From a virus, in IMG/VR virus record IMGVR_UViG_3300020156_000464, positions 1 to 25,585 of that record: DNA of 25,585 bases, one strand, 5' to 3'. Shown one piece after another: positions 15,379-22,008 of the stretch. Under the pieces are notes generated by a model that saw only the letters and a list, made by a program, of their open reading frames with translations, was not told where the DNA came from and did no database searches. Positions within the stretch are counted from its first letter, which is position 1, and each line of letters opens with the position of its first letter. The position numbers and the translations under genes are program-made.

Positions 15379-16638
15379 TTATTCCTGATTGACGGCGGCG
15401 TTACCGACGGCATTCCCGGCGGTGCCGGCCTCGATCTGGGCCACCCCGGCCATGTTCTGCTGGAGGTACAGACTGTCCCCGCCGGGCATCGGCGGAAGTT
15501 CTTCCAAAGACCTAGCCTCGTTCGGAGTGAAAAGGCCGCCCTGTACGCCGCGGACCAAAGCTTCCATGCGGTCCTTGAAGGCTCCGCGAAGCAATCCATT
15601 CAGGTTGAACTTGACGTACTGTCGTCCGCCTGACCGGGCACTGAACAGCTTGCGGTTCAGTTCGGATTCCCAGACGGCCACGCGGGGAGCGATGCAATAC
15701 TTGACGAACTGAATGTCGTCCTGCTCCGCACTGGCATAGGTCCGACCTTCCGACGACTGCAACAGGGACAGAGGAACGCCGTAGATCGACGCCACCTCTT
15801 CTTTCTGCATCCGGCGGGTTTCGAGAAACTGGGCGTCCTGGGGCGGAATCCCGACCTCGTGGAGCTTGATGCCCTCCTCCAGCACGGCAGGCCGATGCTG
15901 GTTGGGGCCGCTGAACCGTTCGGCCCAGGACTCCTTGAGGCGGGCCACGGCGGCGTCACTCAGCCGGCCAGGGCATTCCAGGATCACACCAGGGCGGGCG
16001 TCATTCTTGAAGAACCGGGCTCCGAAATCCTCCGCGGCCTTGGCCAGCCCCACGGCCCCGCGGGCCTGTTGGATCGGCGACAGGCCAACAAGCCCGTCCA
16101 GGCCGAAGTGTTTCAGGTGGATGACCTCGGACGCCGGGATCTCCACACGGGTCCCGTCGCTGAGGCCGGCCAAGTACCGGACCCGGCCGGCCCGGCGTTC
16201 CACGGTCATGCGGTCGGGGAGGAGCGGCAGGAGGGCCACGACATCGCCCCGGCCGTTGCGTTCCAACGCGGCGTAGGCGTTGCCCCACAAATCCAGGTGG
16301 GGCTGGAGGGTCTGACGGAAGTCCACCGACGACTGGAATTCGTTGGGTTCGACCCCGAGGAGCCACGGGAGGGTCCCGCCCTCGATCCGCTGGGCTCCGG
16401 CCTCGCTCCACTGGTACACGTGGACCGGGAGGGTCCCGACGGCCTGGGCGATGCGGGCGACGCACGCATAGACCGCCGTCACGGTGGTGGCGTTGGCCTC
16501 GTTGATGCTGACGCCGGCTTCAGTCGGCCCGCCGCCAAGCCAGTTGACCAGCCAGAGGTCCGGGTTGGCCAAGCTGGTGGAGGGATTCTCGGGGCTGGCC
16601 CGCTCCTCCTGCCGCTTGCCAAAGGGCCAAAGTCTCAT
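15379..16638 (-). CDS. Portal protein, HK97 family
   Basis: A 419-aa portal subunit. Conserved text includes TTVTAVYACVARIAQAVGTL, then PWLLGVEPNEFQSSVDFRQTLQPHLDLWGNAYA, VIHLKHFGLDGLVGLSPIQQARGAVGLAKAAEDFGARFF, ETRRMQKEEVASIYGVPLSLLQSSEGRTYASAEQDDIQFVKYCIAPRVAVWESELNRKL and a Gln/Asn/Ala-rich C-terminal end. Twelve copies form the ring through which DNA is packed. It follows the terminase genes, as usual. The upstream region (16639-16732) holds an ATAAATA motif and then a terminator-like hairpin 15 nt before the ATG; only a weak GGAAA precedes the start. Confidence 0.95.
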   Translation of the reverse strand: MRLWPFGKRQEERASPENPSTSLANPDLWLVNWLGGGPTEAGVSINEANATTVTAVYACVARIAQAVGTLPVHVYQWSEAGAQRIEGGTLPWLLGVEPNEFQSSVDFRQTLQPHLDLWGNAYAALERNGRGDVVALLPLLPDRMTVERRAGRVRYLAGLSDGTRVEIPASEVIHLKHFGLDGLVGLSPIQQARGAVGLAKAAEDFGARFFKNDARPGVILECPGRLSDAAVARLKESWAERFSGPNQHRPAVLEEGIKLHEVGIPPQDAQFLETRRMQKEEVASIYGVPLSLLQSSEGRTYASAEQDDIQFVKYCIAPRVAVWESELNRKLFSARSGGRQYVKFNLNGLLRGAFKDRMEALVRGVQGGLFTPNEARSLEELPPMPGGDSLYLQQNMAGVAQIEAGTAGNAVGNAAVNQE

Positions 16639-16653
16639 GGGATTTCCGGCAAC

Positions 16654-16676
16654 AAAAAAGGCGGCCTGGGGCCGCC
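16654..16676 (-). terminator. Hairpin plus U-tract directly upstream of the portal gene
   Basis: On the minus strand GGCGGCC-CCA-GGCCGCC (7 bp, 3-nt loop) is followed by six T and ends 15 nt before the portal ATG. It lies between the ATAAATA motif at 16703-16709 and the portal start, so a transcript from that motif would have to pass it. Confidence 0.65.
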
Positions 16677-16702
16677 GTGACGCAATCGTGGGGGTTATCG
16701 TT

Positions 16703-16709
16703 TATTTAT
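16703..16709 (-). promoter_or_regulatory. ATAAATA promoter-like motif before portal
   Basis: The minus strand reads CTGCATAAATAAACGATAAC in the 94-nt gap between terminase and portal, 65 nt before the portal ATG. It shares GCATAAATAAAC with the copy before the tail terminator gene. No -35 box is recognisable. Confidence 0.5.
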
Positions 16710-16732
16710 GCAGCGAGGCCGCACAGGCGGTA

Positions 16733-18394
16733 CTACAGGCAAACCAGCCCGCGTTCCTCATAGACGGACCGGCCATACTTGGCCTCCGGATTCGACATCA
16801 TGAGGGCGACGCCGTCCAACGCGGCCATCAGGGGATCGATCTTGGCCGACCCCGCCGCCTGCTTCGTGATCGCGATGGCGTTGCCCTTCGGCTCCACCTT
16901 GGCGTTCGACACGGCCCAGGCCATCAGGGCCTGATCGGCGTGGACCAGGGACCCCTCCGCCAGCTTCCGCTCCGCCGTCTTGATGGCACCGGCCAGCCGC
17001 CAGCCTTGGGGAATACCGACCACCCGATCACCCGCGATTCCGCGGTCGGCCAAAGCGTCCACAATGCTCCCGACCCCGACGGGGTCCAGGCCGACGCGGT
17101 CCAGGAGGCCGGTGGCCTCGACTTGGGCCACGATGTCGGCCACGGCCTCCACGTCGTCGCCCAGCCGCTCCACCACGTCCAGGTCACCGTCACGGGCGAA
17201 GTCCAGCAACCGGCCGGCTTCGGCCTTCCGCCGCTCCAACACGCTGGTGTGTGCCCAGGCGTGTGACCACAACAGCCACTCGCGGGTGACCCGGTCGCGG
17301 CCCAGTACGGCCAGCCCCAGGAGGTCGTCCAGGCCGCCGCCGTCGATCCCGACCGTGACCACGTCGGACCGGTCCAGGATGGCTTGGAGGTCCAGCTTGG
17401 GGTTCCCGTTGGGTTCCCAGTAGTCGGCTCCCACCCAGCGGTCGGACCGCAGGGCCAGACCGATCTCCACGTTGAGATGTTGCGAGGCCCAGCGGCGTAG
17501 TTCCTCCTCGCCGGCCTCCTTGGCCGCCTCGTAGTCGCTGACCAGCCGTTCGACCGTGACAGACAGCCCGCGGTTCGGCGTGACCATCCACCAGTTCTTG
17601 GGGTCCCGCCAGTCAACGTCCGGCGGAAATTCGTACAGGACCGGCAACATGGCCCCTTTGATCCGGCCATCCCGGATGGCCCTGGCCTTCAGGAGTTCGG
17701 CCCGGAACACGCCGCTGGGCGGGCGTTCCGACTGGGTCGTGATGACCACCAGGAACCCCTCCGGCTGGGAAATCAGGCCGCCGCGAGCCTGACCAACCAC
17801 CCGGTCGGCGTCGGGGCTGGACCCGACGACATGCAATTCGTCGATCAACACCCCGGCGGGCCGCACGCCCGTCAAAACCGACGGATCGAACGACTTGACC
17901 ACCAGCGTGGCCCCGTTGGTCCGATCCGTCACCTTCTTCAGATGGGCCTGGACGTGGAGCCGCTTGGACAAGTATTCGTCGGCCTCGATCATCCCCACGA
18001 CCTGATCCATGGCCAACGCGGCCACCTGGAGGGTCGGGGCGACCAAAATAAACTCCGCCCTGGGACGCCGGTTCAGCAGCAGCGAGACCAGCATCAGGGC
18101 GGCCCCGTAGCTGGTTTTCGAACTCTTCTTGGGGGCGAGGCAGAAGAGTTCCCGGATGTTCCGGACGTTCGTGGCTGGGTCGTACGAGCCATGGAGGGCC
18201 TGGACGATGTCGCGGAACCACTGGCCGGCGGCGGTCTCCAGCGTCGGCTTGCCCGGCACGTCCGGCAACCGGAGCCGGTTGAAGATCCGGACAGCCTTGT
18301 CGGCCTCCTCCTGGTTCAGCGGCAGATCGGGAACCAGGGTCCGACCGGTTTTCAACCGGTCACCCCAGTCCGGGCACGCGAGGTTCCAGGTCAC
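16733..18394 (-). CDS. Terminase large subunit
   Basis: A 553-aa packaging ATPase and nuclease. The Walker A region is atypical, APKKSSKTS (residues 87-95), a form seen in the phage terminase large-subunit family with KKxGKT-like motifs. Walker B is GVLIDELHV (Asp185-Glu186). The coupling motif is VITTQSERP (about 217-225). The nuclease domain starts at VVTVGIDGGGLDD (Asp351 and Asp356/357). The start is a GTG whose TGA overlap with the small-subunit gene (GTGA) indicates translational coupling. The protein binds the portal and cuts the concatemeric genome. Confidence 0.95.
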   Translation of the reverse strand: MTWNLACPDWGDRLKTGRTLVPDLPLNQEEADKAVRIFNRLRLPDVPGKPTLETAAGQWFRDIVQALHGSYDPATNVRNIRELFCLAPKKSSKTSYGAALMLVSLLLNRRPRAEFILVAPTLQVAALAMDQVVGMIEADEYLSKRLHVQAHLKKVTDRTNGATLVVKSFDPSVLTGVRPAGVLIDELHVVGSSPDADRVVGQARGGLISQPEGFLVVITTQSERPPSGVFRAELLKARAIRDGRIKGAMLPVLYEFPPDVDWRDPKNWWMVTPNRGLSVTVERLVSDYEAAKEAGEEELRRWASQHLNVEIGLALRSDRWVGADYWEPNGNPKLDLQAILDRSDVVTVGIDGGGLDDLLGLAVLGRDRVTREWLLWSHAWAHTSVLERRKAEAGRLLDFARDGDLDVVERLGDDVEAVADIVAQVEATGLLDRVGLDPVGVGSIVDALADRGIAGDRVVGIPQGWRLAGAIKTAERKLAEGSLVHADQALMAWAVSNAKVEPKGNAIAITKQAAGSAKIDPLMAALDGVALMMSNPEAKYGRSVYEERGLVCL

Positions 18395-18729
18395 GCCAGG
18401 ATGTCGGCCCAGTCGTCACTGACAGTGCCGGCGGCCCGGCGGGCCGCTTCCTTCTTCCCGACGGATTCGTCCGGGAACAGCCGGTTGGCGAGTTGCCGCC
18501 GCTGGGTGACCGCGGCCTCAAGCTGGCGGTAAGCACCCAGGGCCACCTTGATCTCCGGGGCCGTGTCGGCCATCGCCTGGAGCTTCCGGATACGGGTGTC
18601 CAGCCGGACGTAATCCACGATCAGTTCGACAGGCAGGCCGTGCACGCGGTCAGCCAGATCGGCGACGACGCGGCGGAACAGCCGGCGTTCATCCGCGGTC
18701 AGGTCCCGCGGGGGTTTGGGTTCGGTCAT
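18391..18729 (-). CDS. Terminase small subunit (P27 family-like)
   Basis: A 112-aa protein. LTADERRLFRRVVADLADRV and VELIVDYVRLDTRIRKLQAM followed by the motif GAYRQLEAAVTQRRQLANRLF are typical of P27-type small terminase subunits; the end VSDDWADIL also fits. It recognises the packaging site and activates the large subunit. It sits immediately upstream of the large-subunit gene with a 4-nt overlap. Confidence 0.88.
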   Translation of the reverse strand: MTEPKPPRDLTADERRLFRRVVADLADRVHGLPVELIVDYVRLDTRIRKLQAMADTAPEIKVALGAYRQLEAAVTQRRQLANRLFPDESVGKKEAARRAAGTVSDDWADILA

Positions 18730-18887
18730 GTCGGGGTTCGGCTTCAGTGTCGGCCGGTTCGGGGCCGGTCAGGTGTCGGTCCGGCCCTCAGGAGAGCCGG
18801 GGGAAAAGAAACGCAGATGAGGCCCCACGCGGTTATTCCCCCGTGGGTTGCGGAGATTTCGACCCGCCCCTGGGGTTGGCAACATTG
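18730..18887. other. 158-nt gap next to the terminase genes, possible packaging (cos) region
   Basis: No gene is seen. The segment holds several GC-rich dyads, among them CCCACGCGG with CCGTGGG around 18835 and a CCGG-flanked dyad near 18795. In HK97-like and other cos phages the cohesive end site lies close to terS and an HNH gene, so this is the best place to look for it. I cannot identify the cut site. Confidence 0.3.
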
Positions 18888-19214
18888 TTAGTCTTGCCGG
18901 CCGGGCCGCTCGGCCATCCGGCGGGATCGCTCCGCCGCAGTCTTGGCTCCGTGGCAGGTTCCGCACCGGACCCGGAGGTTGGCCCGGTCCAGCGGCTCGC
19001 CGCCGTCGCGGAGTTCCACCACGTGATCGACGAACAGGCGGCACCCGGTCCGCCCGCAGTCCTCGCAGCGGTTGCCCCGCTCCTGGACCACAGCCCGGCT
19101 GAGGCTTCGCCACTCTGGGCTGATGTAGAACGGATTAGCCCGCTTGGGCTCGGGCCGGGCTGACCGGATGTCGGCCGTGGTGACCTTGGGCTTGATAGAC
19201 TGCAGGCGGGCCAT
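18888..19214 (-). CDS. HNH endonuclease of the packaging module
   Basis: A 108-aa protein with a complete HNH motif: Cys50-x2-Cys53, the DH pair Asp63-His64 in FVDHVVEL, Asn79 in DRANLRVRC, and Cys84-x2-Cys87-His88. The extra cysteines form the usual structural zinc site. A small HNH gene upstream of terS and terL is the arrangement of HK97 gp74 and related phages, where HNH works together with terminase in cutting the genome ends. Its start ATG follows the stop of the membrane protein gene directly (TGAATG). It is distinct in sequence from the HNH protein at 14815-15318 and is probably a functional packaging gene and not a mobile one. Confidence 0.88.
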   Translation of the reverse strand: MARLQSIKPKVTTADIRSARPEPKRANPFYISPEWRSLSRAVVQERGNRCEDCGRTGCRLFVDHVVELRDGGEPLDRANLRVRCGTCHGAKTAAERSRRMAERPGRQD

Positions 19215-19394
19215 TCAGTCCTTGAACTTCCGTCCCTCTCGCCACTCCCGCCAAGCAATGGCGATCCGGAGGGCGAGGAACACGGCGGCACCGACGGCCA
19301 TCATGACCTGATACCCGTCGGTCACCAGCGGCAACCACCACGAACTGGTCAAGGCCGTGGAAGCCGCGGTGGCGTCAGCTACTTTGTCGAACAT
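19215..19394 (-). CDS. Small membrane protein, possible holin
   Basis: A 59-aa protein started at the ATG at 19394, which has GAGGAA 6 nt upstream; a longer in-frame start at 19568 has no such site. One hydrophobic segment (about residues 27-47, YQVMMAVGAAVFLALRIAIAW) is followed by a basic tail EWREGRKFKD. This is the size and shape of a small phage holin or other inner-membrane protein. No lysin gene is next to it, so the holin call is only a suggestion. It is the first gene of the packaging operon and has its own CTAAATA motif upstream. Confidence 0.65.
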   Translation of the reverse strand: MFDKVADATAASTALTSSWWLPLVTDGYQVMMAVGAAVFLALRIAIAWREWREGRKFKD

Positions 19395-19450
19395 CCGGGG
19401 TTCCTCAGCCGGGGGTCGGGGAACCCGGACGCAATACGGGGGGATAATTC

Positions 19451-19457
19451 TATTTAG
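19451..19457 (-). promoter_or_regulatory. CTAAATA promoter-like motif before the packaging operon
   Basis: The minus strand reads GCTGCTAAATAGAATTATCC, 57 nt before the start of the membrane protein gene. It is a one-base variant of the ATAAATA motif, in the only AT-rich part of this gap. The gap 19395-19642 also holds the promoter region of the divergent hemerythrin gene. Confidence 0.45.
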
Positions 19458-19642
19458 CAGCAGAGCCGCAGAGCGGTGCACCCCCGTTCGGAAACCAAGT
19501 TGTCCGGCTACAGCGTCAAGTCGCAGTGCGGTGTATCGGCCGTGACCACCCGAATTGTCTTGGATCAAGGCGGGGGTGGAAAAATTGCGGTAGGAACTAT
19601 ATTCGTTCGCCCCATAACATTATCTTGTAAAGCAGCCCGGCA

Positions 19643-20062
19643 ATGCATGAAGAACTCAACACAATTGCTTGGACAGCCGACCTGGAAATTGGGTTCGAGA
19701 GTATCGATCAGCAGCACCAAGTCTTAGTAACGCTATACAATGACCTCGTACATGCATTGGACCGCAATGTCTCCGTGGCAATGAAGCGGGAGTTCCTGTC
19801 CAGCGTTCACTCCTACTTTCTCGCCCACATGGCTCACGAAGAGGCCAAGCTTCGGGAGCACAAACATCCGAAGACGGACGAACATATTGGTCTCCACCGG
19901 GAGGCCGAAGCTGCCCTTGCAGAAGCTATTCGGCAATCGGGCGAACACCTTGACCCATTTCCAATCGCCCAATTCCTGAGAGGGCGGATACTTGCCCACA
20001 TTTTAGTTGAAGACCGGTCGATGTTCAAATCGTTGGCAGAGGCGTCCGAGGCTGCCGAGTAG
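19643..20062 (+). CDS. Bacteriohemerythrin (oxygen-binding diiron protein)
   Basis: A 139-aa four-helix-bundle protein with all seven diiron ligands of the bacteriohemerythrin family: His25 (IDQQHQ), His62 and Glu66 (HMAHEE), His81 and His85 (DEHIGLH), and His119 with Asp124 (HILVED). The spacing equals that of well-studied bacterial single-domain hemerythrins. Such proteins bind O2 reversibly and may deliver it to enzymes, sense it, or protect against oxidative or nitrosative stress. It is the only gene on the plus strand, and by eye it is less GC-rich than the phage genes around it. It is not a known phage function and looks like a moron, a gene added for the benefit of the lysogen. AT-rich text at 19590-19630 probably holds its promoter; no clear ribosome binding site is seen. 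Confidence 0.92.
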   Translation: MHEELNTIAWTADLEIGFESIDQQHQVLVTLYNDLVHALDRNVSVAMKREFLSSVHSYFLAHMAHEEAKLREHKHPKTDEHIGLHREAEAALAEAIRQSGEHLDPFPIAQFLRGRILAHILVEDRSMFKSLAEASEAAE

Positions 20063-20097
20063 AGCACCGCCCGATCCCACAAGCCATCCGCAGCCAT

Positions 20098-20637
20098 TCA
20101 CACGGTGGTGTCAATAGTTGCTGACCGGAGCCGGGCGGGTGCCGGCGGAGAGTAGCCACCCGGCAGCCTGTACCAGTCCCCCAGCAGATCCAGGGCCGCC
20201 TCCAGGTACCCCTTCAGGGCCTCCCTGGACCGCCCGGTGATCTCCCCCAGCCGCTCCAGCGTGGTCTCCTGGACCACGATCCACTCCAGCACCCAGGCCA
20301 GCGGTCCAACGGCCTGGACGGCCTTGCGGTAGTCGGTGGCGGCGGCCAGACGGGCGTCGGAGTAGCCGGCGGGGTCGAACCCGCTGGAACCCGTGGCCCG
20401 TTCGGGGTCGCGGGCACCCGCCACGCCCAACACGTAGCTCACGTAAAGCCTGGACGCGGCGTCATACTGGCGGCCTGTCAGGCCCCCCCGGTGGTACATG
20501 CGTTCGACCGGGCTTTGCACCACGTGGCGGCGGATACCCGCCACCATGGTCTCCTGGGCCTCCAGGCCCGCGGCGTGCTGGGTCCGGTACGCGATGTTGT
20601 CCTGATCGGCCTGGGCAGCCTTGCGACGACCGCCCAT
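20098..20637 (-). CDS. DUF6456-like regulatory protein
   Basis: A 179-aa protein. Residues about 45-70 read VERMYHRGGLTGRQYDAASRLYVSYVLG, close to the 'L..rg.Lt..q..Ag..lr..y' text found in DUF6456 proteins of Alphaproteobacteria and their phages, and the end, ETTLERLGEITGRSREALKGYLEAALDLL, looks like a helix-turn-helix for recognition of a DNA site. A role as late regulator is possible. Its ATG overlaps the stop of the 72-aa gene by one base (TGATG), so they form one operon. The function is not proven. Confidence 0.6.
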   Translation of the reverse strand: MGGRRKAAQADQDNIAYRTQHAAGLEAQETMVAGIRRHVVQSPVERMYHRGGLTGRQYDAASRLYVSYVLGVAGARDPERATGSSGFDPAGYSDARLAAATDYRKAVQAVGPLAWVLEWIVVQETTLERLGEITGRSREALKGYLEAALDLLGDWYRLPGGYSPPAPARLRSATIDTTV

Positions 20638-20855
20638 CACTCGGTCTCCAGGCCTGCGTCAAACTCCGCGTCGGCCATGCCGGCGGCCTCCAGGCGGGCC
20701 TGGGCGGCGGCCAGTTCGCGGGCCATGCGGGCGACCCGCGGGCCGGCCACCAGGGCGCCGTACCGGTGGGCAACCTCATAGGGGGCGGTGATCTGGGCGA
20801 GGTCCAGGTATTCGTGAAAGACTTCCCGGACAGACCGGGTATCGCAAGTGTCCAT
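20637..20855 (-). CDS. Small phage protein, function unknown
   Basis: A 72-aa protein started at MDTCDTRSVREVFHEYLDLA (20855), with GGAG 8 nt upstream. The rest is mainly helical and Ala-rich (VARMARELAAAQARLEAAGM). A longer frame reading to 20984 would run through the promoter motif and lacks a ribosome binding site. It is co-transcribed with the DUF6456-like gene. I do not recognise the family. Confidence 0.65.
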   Translation of the reverse strand: MDTCDTRSVREVFHEYLDLAQITAPYEVAHRYGALVAGPRVARMARELAAAQARLEAAGMADAEFDAGLETE

Positions 20856-20889
20856 TATCCAGTCTCCAAGTGCAGTGCGGCACTGGAGG

Positions 20890-20896
20890 TATTTAG
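20890..20896 (-). promoter_or_regulatory. CTAAATA promoter-like motif for the 72-aa / DUF6456-like operon
   Basis: The minus strand reads CCGGCTAAATACCTCCAGTG, 35 nt upstream of the ATG at 20855. It faces away from the plus-strand copy at 20935, with a 38-nt spacer that contains a GGACC/GGTCC dyad, a possible shared operator. Confidence 0.45.
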
Positions 20897-20934
20897 CCGG
20901 ACCACTCAAAATCCGGTCCCGGCGGGTCACCGTG

Positions 20935-20941
20935 ATAAATA
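20935..20941 (+). promoter_or_regulatory. ATAAATA promoter-like motif, plus strand
   Basis: The plus strand reads CCGTGATAAATAGTACCCGG. It is the only copy of the motif found on the plus strand and points at a ~100-nt stretch that ends in a plus-strand intrinsic terminator. Confidence 0.4.
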
Positions 20942-21043
20942 GTACCCGGAGCCCCGCAGTCCCTGGCTTGCTCATGCGGGACACTTCATCTCCGAGTGCA
21001 ATCGCGACGAAGGCCCGCCGGGTTTCCCTGGCGGGCCTTTTTT
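20942..21043 (+). ncRNA. Candidate ~100-nt small RNA
   Basis: Bounded by a promoter-like motif (20935-20941) and a strong plus-strand terminator (21010-21043), with no coding potential of note on this strand. It lies next to regulatory-type genes and overlaps the 5' side of the possible longer 72-aa reading frame. It is only a candidate, built from its two signals. Confidence 0.35.
21010..21043 (+). terminator. Intrinsic terminator, plus strand
   Basis: AAGGCCCGCC (21010-21019) pairs with GGCGGGCCTT (21030-21039) around a 10-nt loop, followed by TTTTTT. The T-run is only on the plus strand. Confidence 0.75.
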
Positions 21044-21072
21044 AGCGGAAACTCGATTTTTTCACGACCTCA

Positions 21073-21420
21073 TCAGGTCACCCACTCGATCCAATGGGAC
21101 TTGTCATCAAGCCTCATCTGGACCTGCTCCCCCGCACACTGAATGAACGTCGCTTGGAAAGCGGTCCAAGCCGGGCCGGTTGCCCCGATGCCGGCCCCGA
21201 TGAACGAAGCTGCAATCGCGGCGACGGCGGCCGCGATTGTGCCTTGCTGAATACAGTTCTGCACTGCACCACCGAGGTCGTCCGGGCCTTCGACGGTCAA
21301 GGTCAACTCATGCCTGAGCTTCTTCATCTTAACATGCGGGACCCAGCCATCCCATTCGACACCCGTCGGTTGAAAGCTGTCGTCGAATACCGCGATAGTG
21401 TTCTGATAGAGAATGGCCAT
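21073..21420 (-). CDS. Accessory 115-aa protein with Gly/Ala-rich hydrophobic core, function unknown
   Basis: Started at the ATG at 21420, which has GGAGGAG 4 nt upstream, one of the best ribosome binding sites in the window. Residues 1-45 are polar (YQNTIAVFDDSFQPTGVEWD, GWVPHVKMKKLRHELTLTVEG). Residues 56-95 form a small-residue hydrophobic helix or hairpin (GTIAAAVAAIAASFIGAGIG, ATGPAWTAF) bracketed by two cysteines, Cys56 and Cys95. The end is charged and aromatic (DDKSHWIEWV). The two halves look like a membrane-active segment with soluble ends, as in some bacteriocins and small toxins, but I do not recognise the family. It is less GC-rich than the phage genes and has its own sigma70-like promoter, which fits a moron. 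Confidence 0.7.
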   Translation of the reverse strand: MAILYQNTIAVFDDSFQPTGVEWDGWVPHVKMKKLRHELTLTVEGPDDLGGAVQNCIQQGTIAAAVAAIAASFIGAGIGATGPAWTAFQATFIQCAGEQVQMRLDDKSHWIEWVT

Positions 21421-21496
21421 TTTTCTCCTCCCTGGAATCATTAGCGGAGACAGCCATTATGGTTCTGATAACAAAAAGTCAGCATTCACAACTTTA

Positions 21497-21524
21497 GTGA
21501 TATGATTTCGTAGCCTACATTCAA
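21497..21524 (-). promoter_or_regulatory. Sigma70-like promoter of the 115-aa gene
   Basis: On the minus strand TTGAAT (21519-21524) and TATCAC (21497-21502) are separated by 16 nt, in an AT-rich stretch 77 nt upstream of the ATG. The transcript would start in the gap 21421-21490. It is of a different type from the ATAAATA sites, as expected for a gene expressed by the host polymerase in the lysogen. Confidence 0.45.
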
Positions 21525-21763
21525 CGCTTCGAACATACTTCCGCAACCCACTGGTCCGTCGTCAGGGTCTGGAGCCCCGCCGGGAACTCCCCGCAGGCCG
21601 CCGGCCATCGGGCCGTGAACGCGGCCAGCCGGGGATCGGGGACGGTCGTGCGGGTGCCCGCCTGGACGGTCCGGAACCACCCGTCACGGGCGGCCCGGTG
21701 CCGGACGGAGTTCACGGGGGCGGCGGTCCGGGTCCGGCTTGACCGGCCGTGGCCGGTGGTCAT
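21521..21763 (-). CDS. Short overlapping ORF, possibly the frameshifted C-terminal part of the HTH gene
   Basis: An 80-aa frame from the ATG at 21763 that overlaps the end of the HTH gene by 80 nt in another frame. Its C-terminal half (TVPDPRLAAFTARWPAACGE, FPAGLQTLTTDQWVAEV) looks protein-like, while the N-terminal 25 residues are the Arg-rich type produced by out-of-frame GC-rich DNA. It is either a small gene of unknown function or the remainder of a longer HTH protein broken by a single-base change. No good ribosome binding site is seen. Confidence 0.35.
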   Translation of the reverse strand: MTTGHGRSSRTRTAAPVNSVRHRAARDGWFRTVQAGTRTTVPDPRLAAFTARWPAACGEFPAGLQTLTTDQWVAEVCSKR

Positions 21764-21923
21764 CGGGACGCCGCCACCCCTCAGCCTTGGCCCTCAACTG
21801 GATCGTGACCCGGCTGCAGCCGTGCCGCTGGCCCAGCCGCTCAAACGTCACGCCCTCGACCTCGAACCCGTGCCGGATGGCCGGCCAGTCCAGGGCCGGG
21901 GCGGTTTTGCTTCGCTTTCCCAT
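21684..21923 (-). CDS. Small helix-turn-helix protein
   Basis: A 79-aa protein started at MGKRSKTAPALDWPAIRHGF (21923), with AGGTA about 10 nt upstream. Residues 12-52 (DWPAIRHGFEVEGVTFERLG, QRHGCSRVTIQLRAKAEGW) form the 'W..Ir..Y..G.sf..la..yg.s..ti..rak.egW.r' helix-turn-helix known from phage small terminase N-termini and related DNA-binding proteins. The tail (RPRPVKPDPDRRPRELRPAP) is Pro/Arg-rich and may be an out-of-frame end. It lies after the primase gene. A DNA-binding regulatory role is likely. Confidence 0.6.
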   Translation of the reverse strand: MGKRSKTAPALDWPAIRHGFEVEGVTFERLGQRHGCSRVTIQLRAKAEGWRRPDDHRPRPVKPDPDRRPRELRPAPGRP

Positions 21924-22008
21924 GCCGGGATAGTACCTGGGCGGGCGGGTCGAAGTCGAAATGCAATATCCGTCCGGCAGGTTGGCGGAGAGCAACACAG
22001 GGTCAGGC

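Noticed and set aside
21094-21444. A plus-strand ORF opposite the 115-aa accessory gene.
   Set aside because: The minus-strand gene has a strong RBS and a coherent hydrophobic centre; the plus frame has neither.
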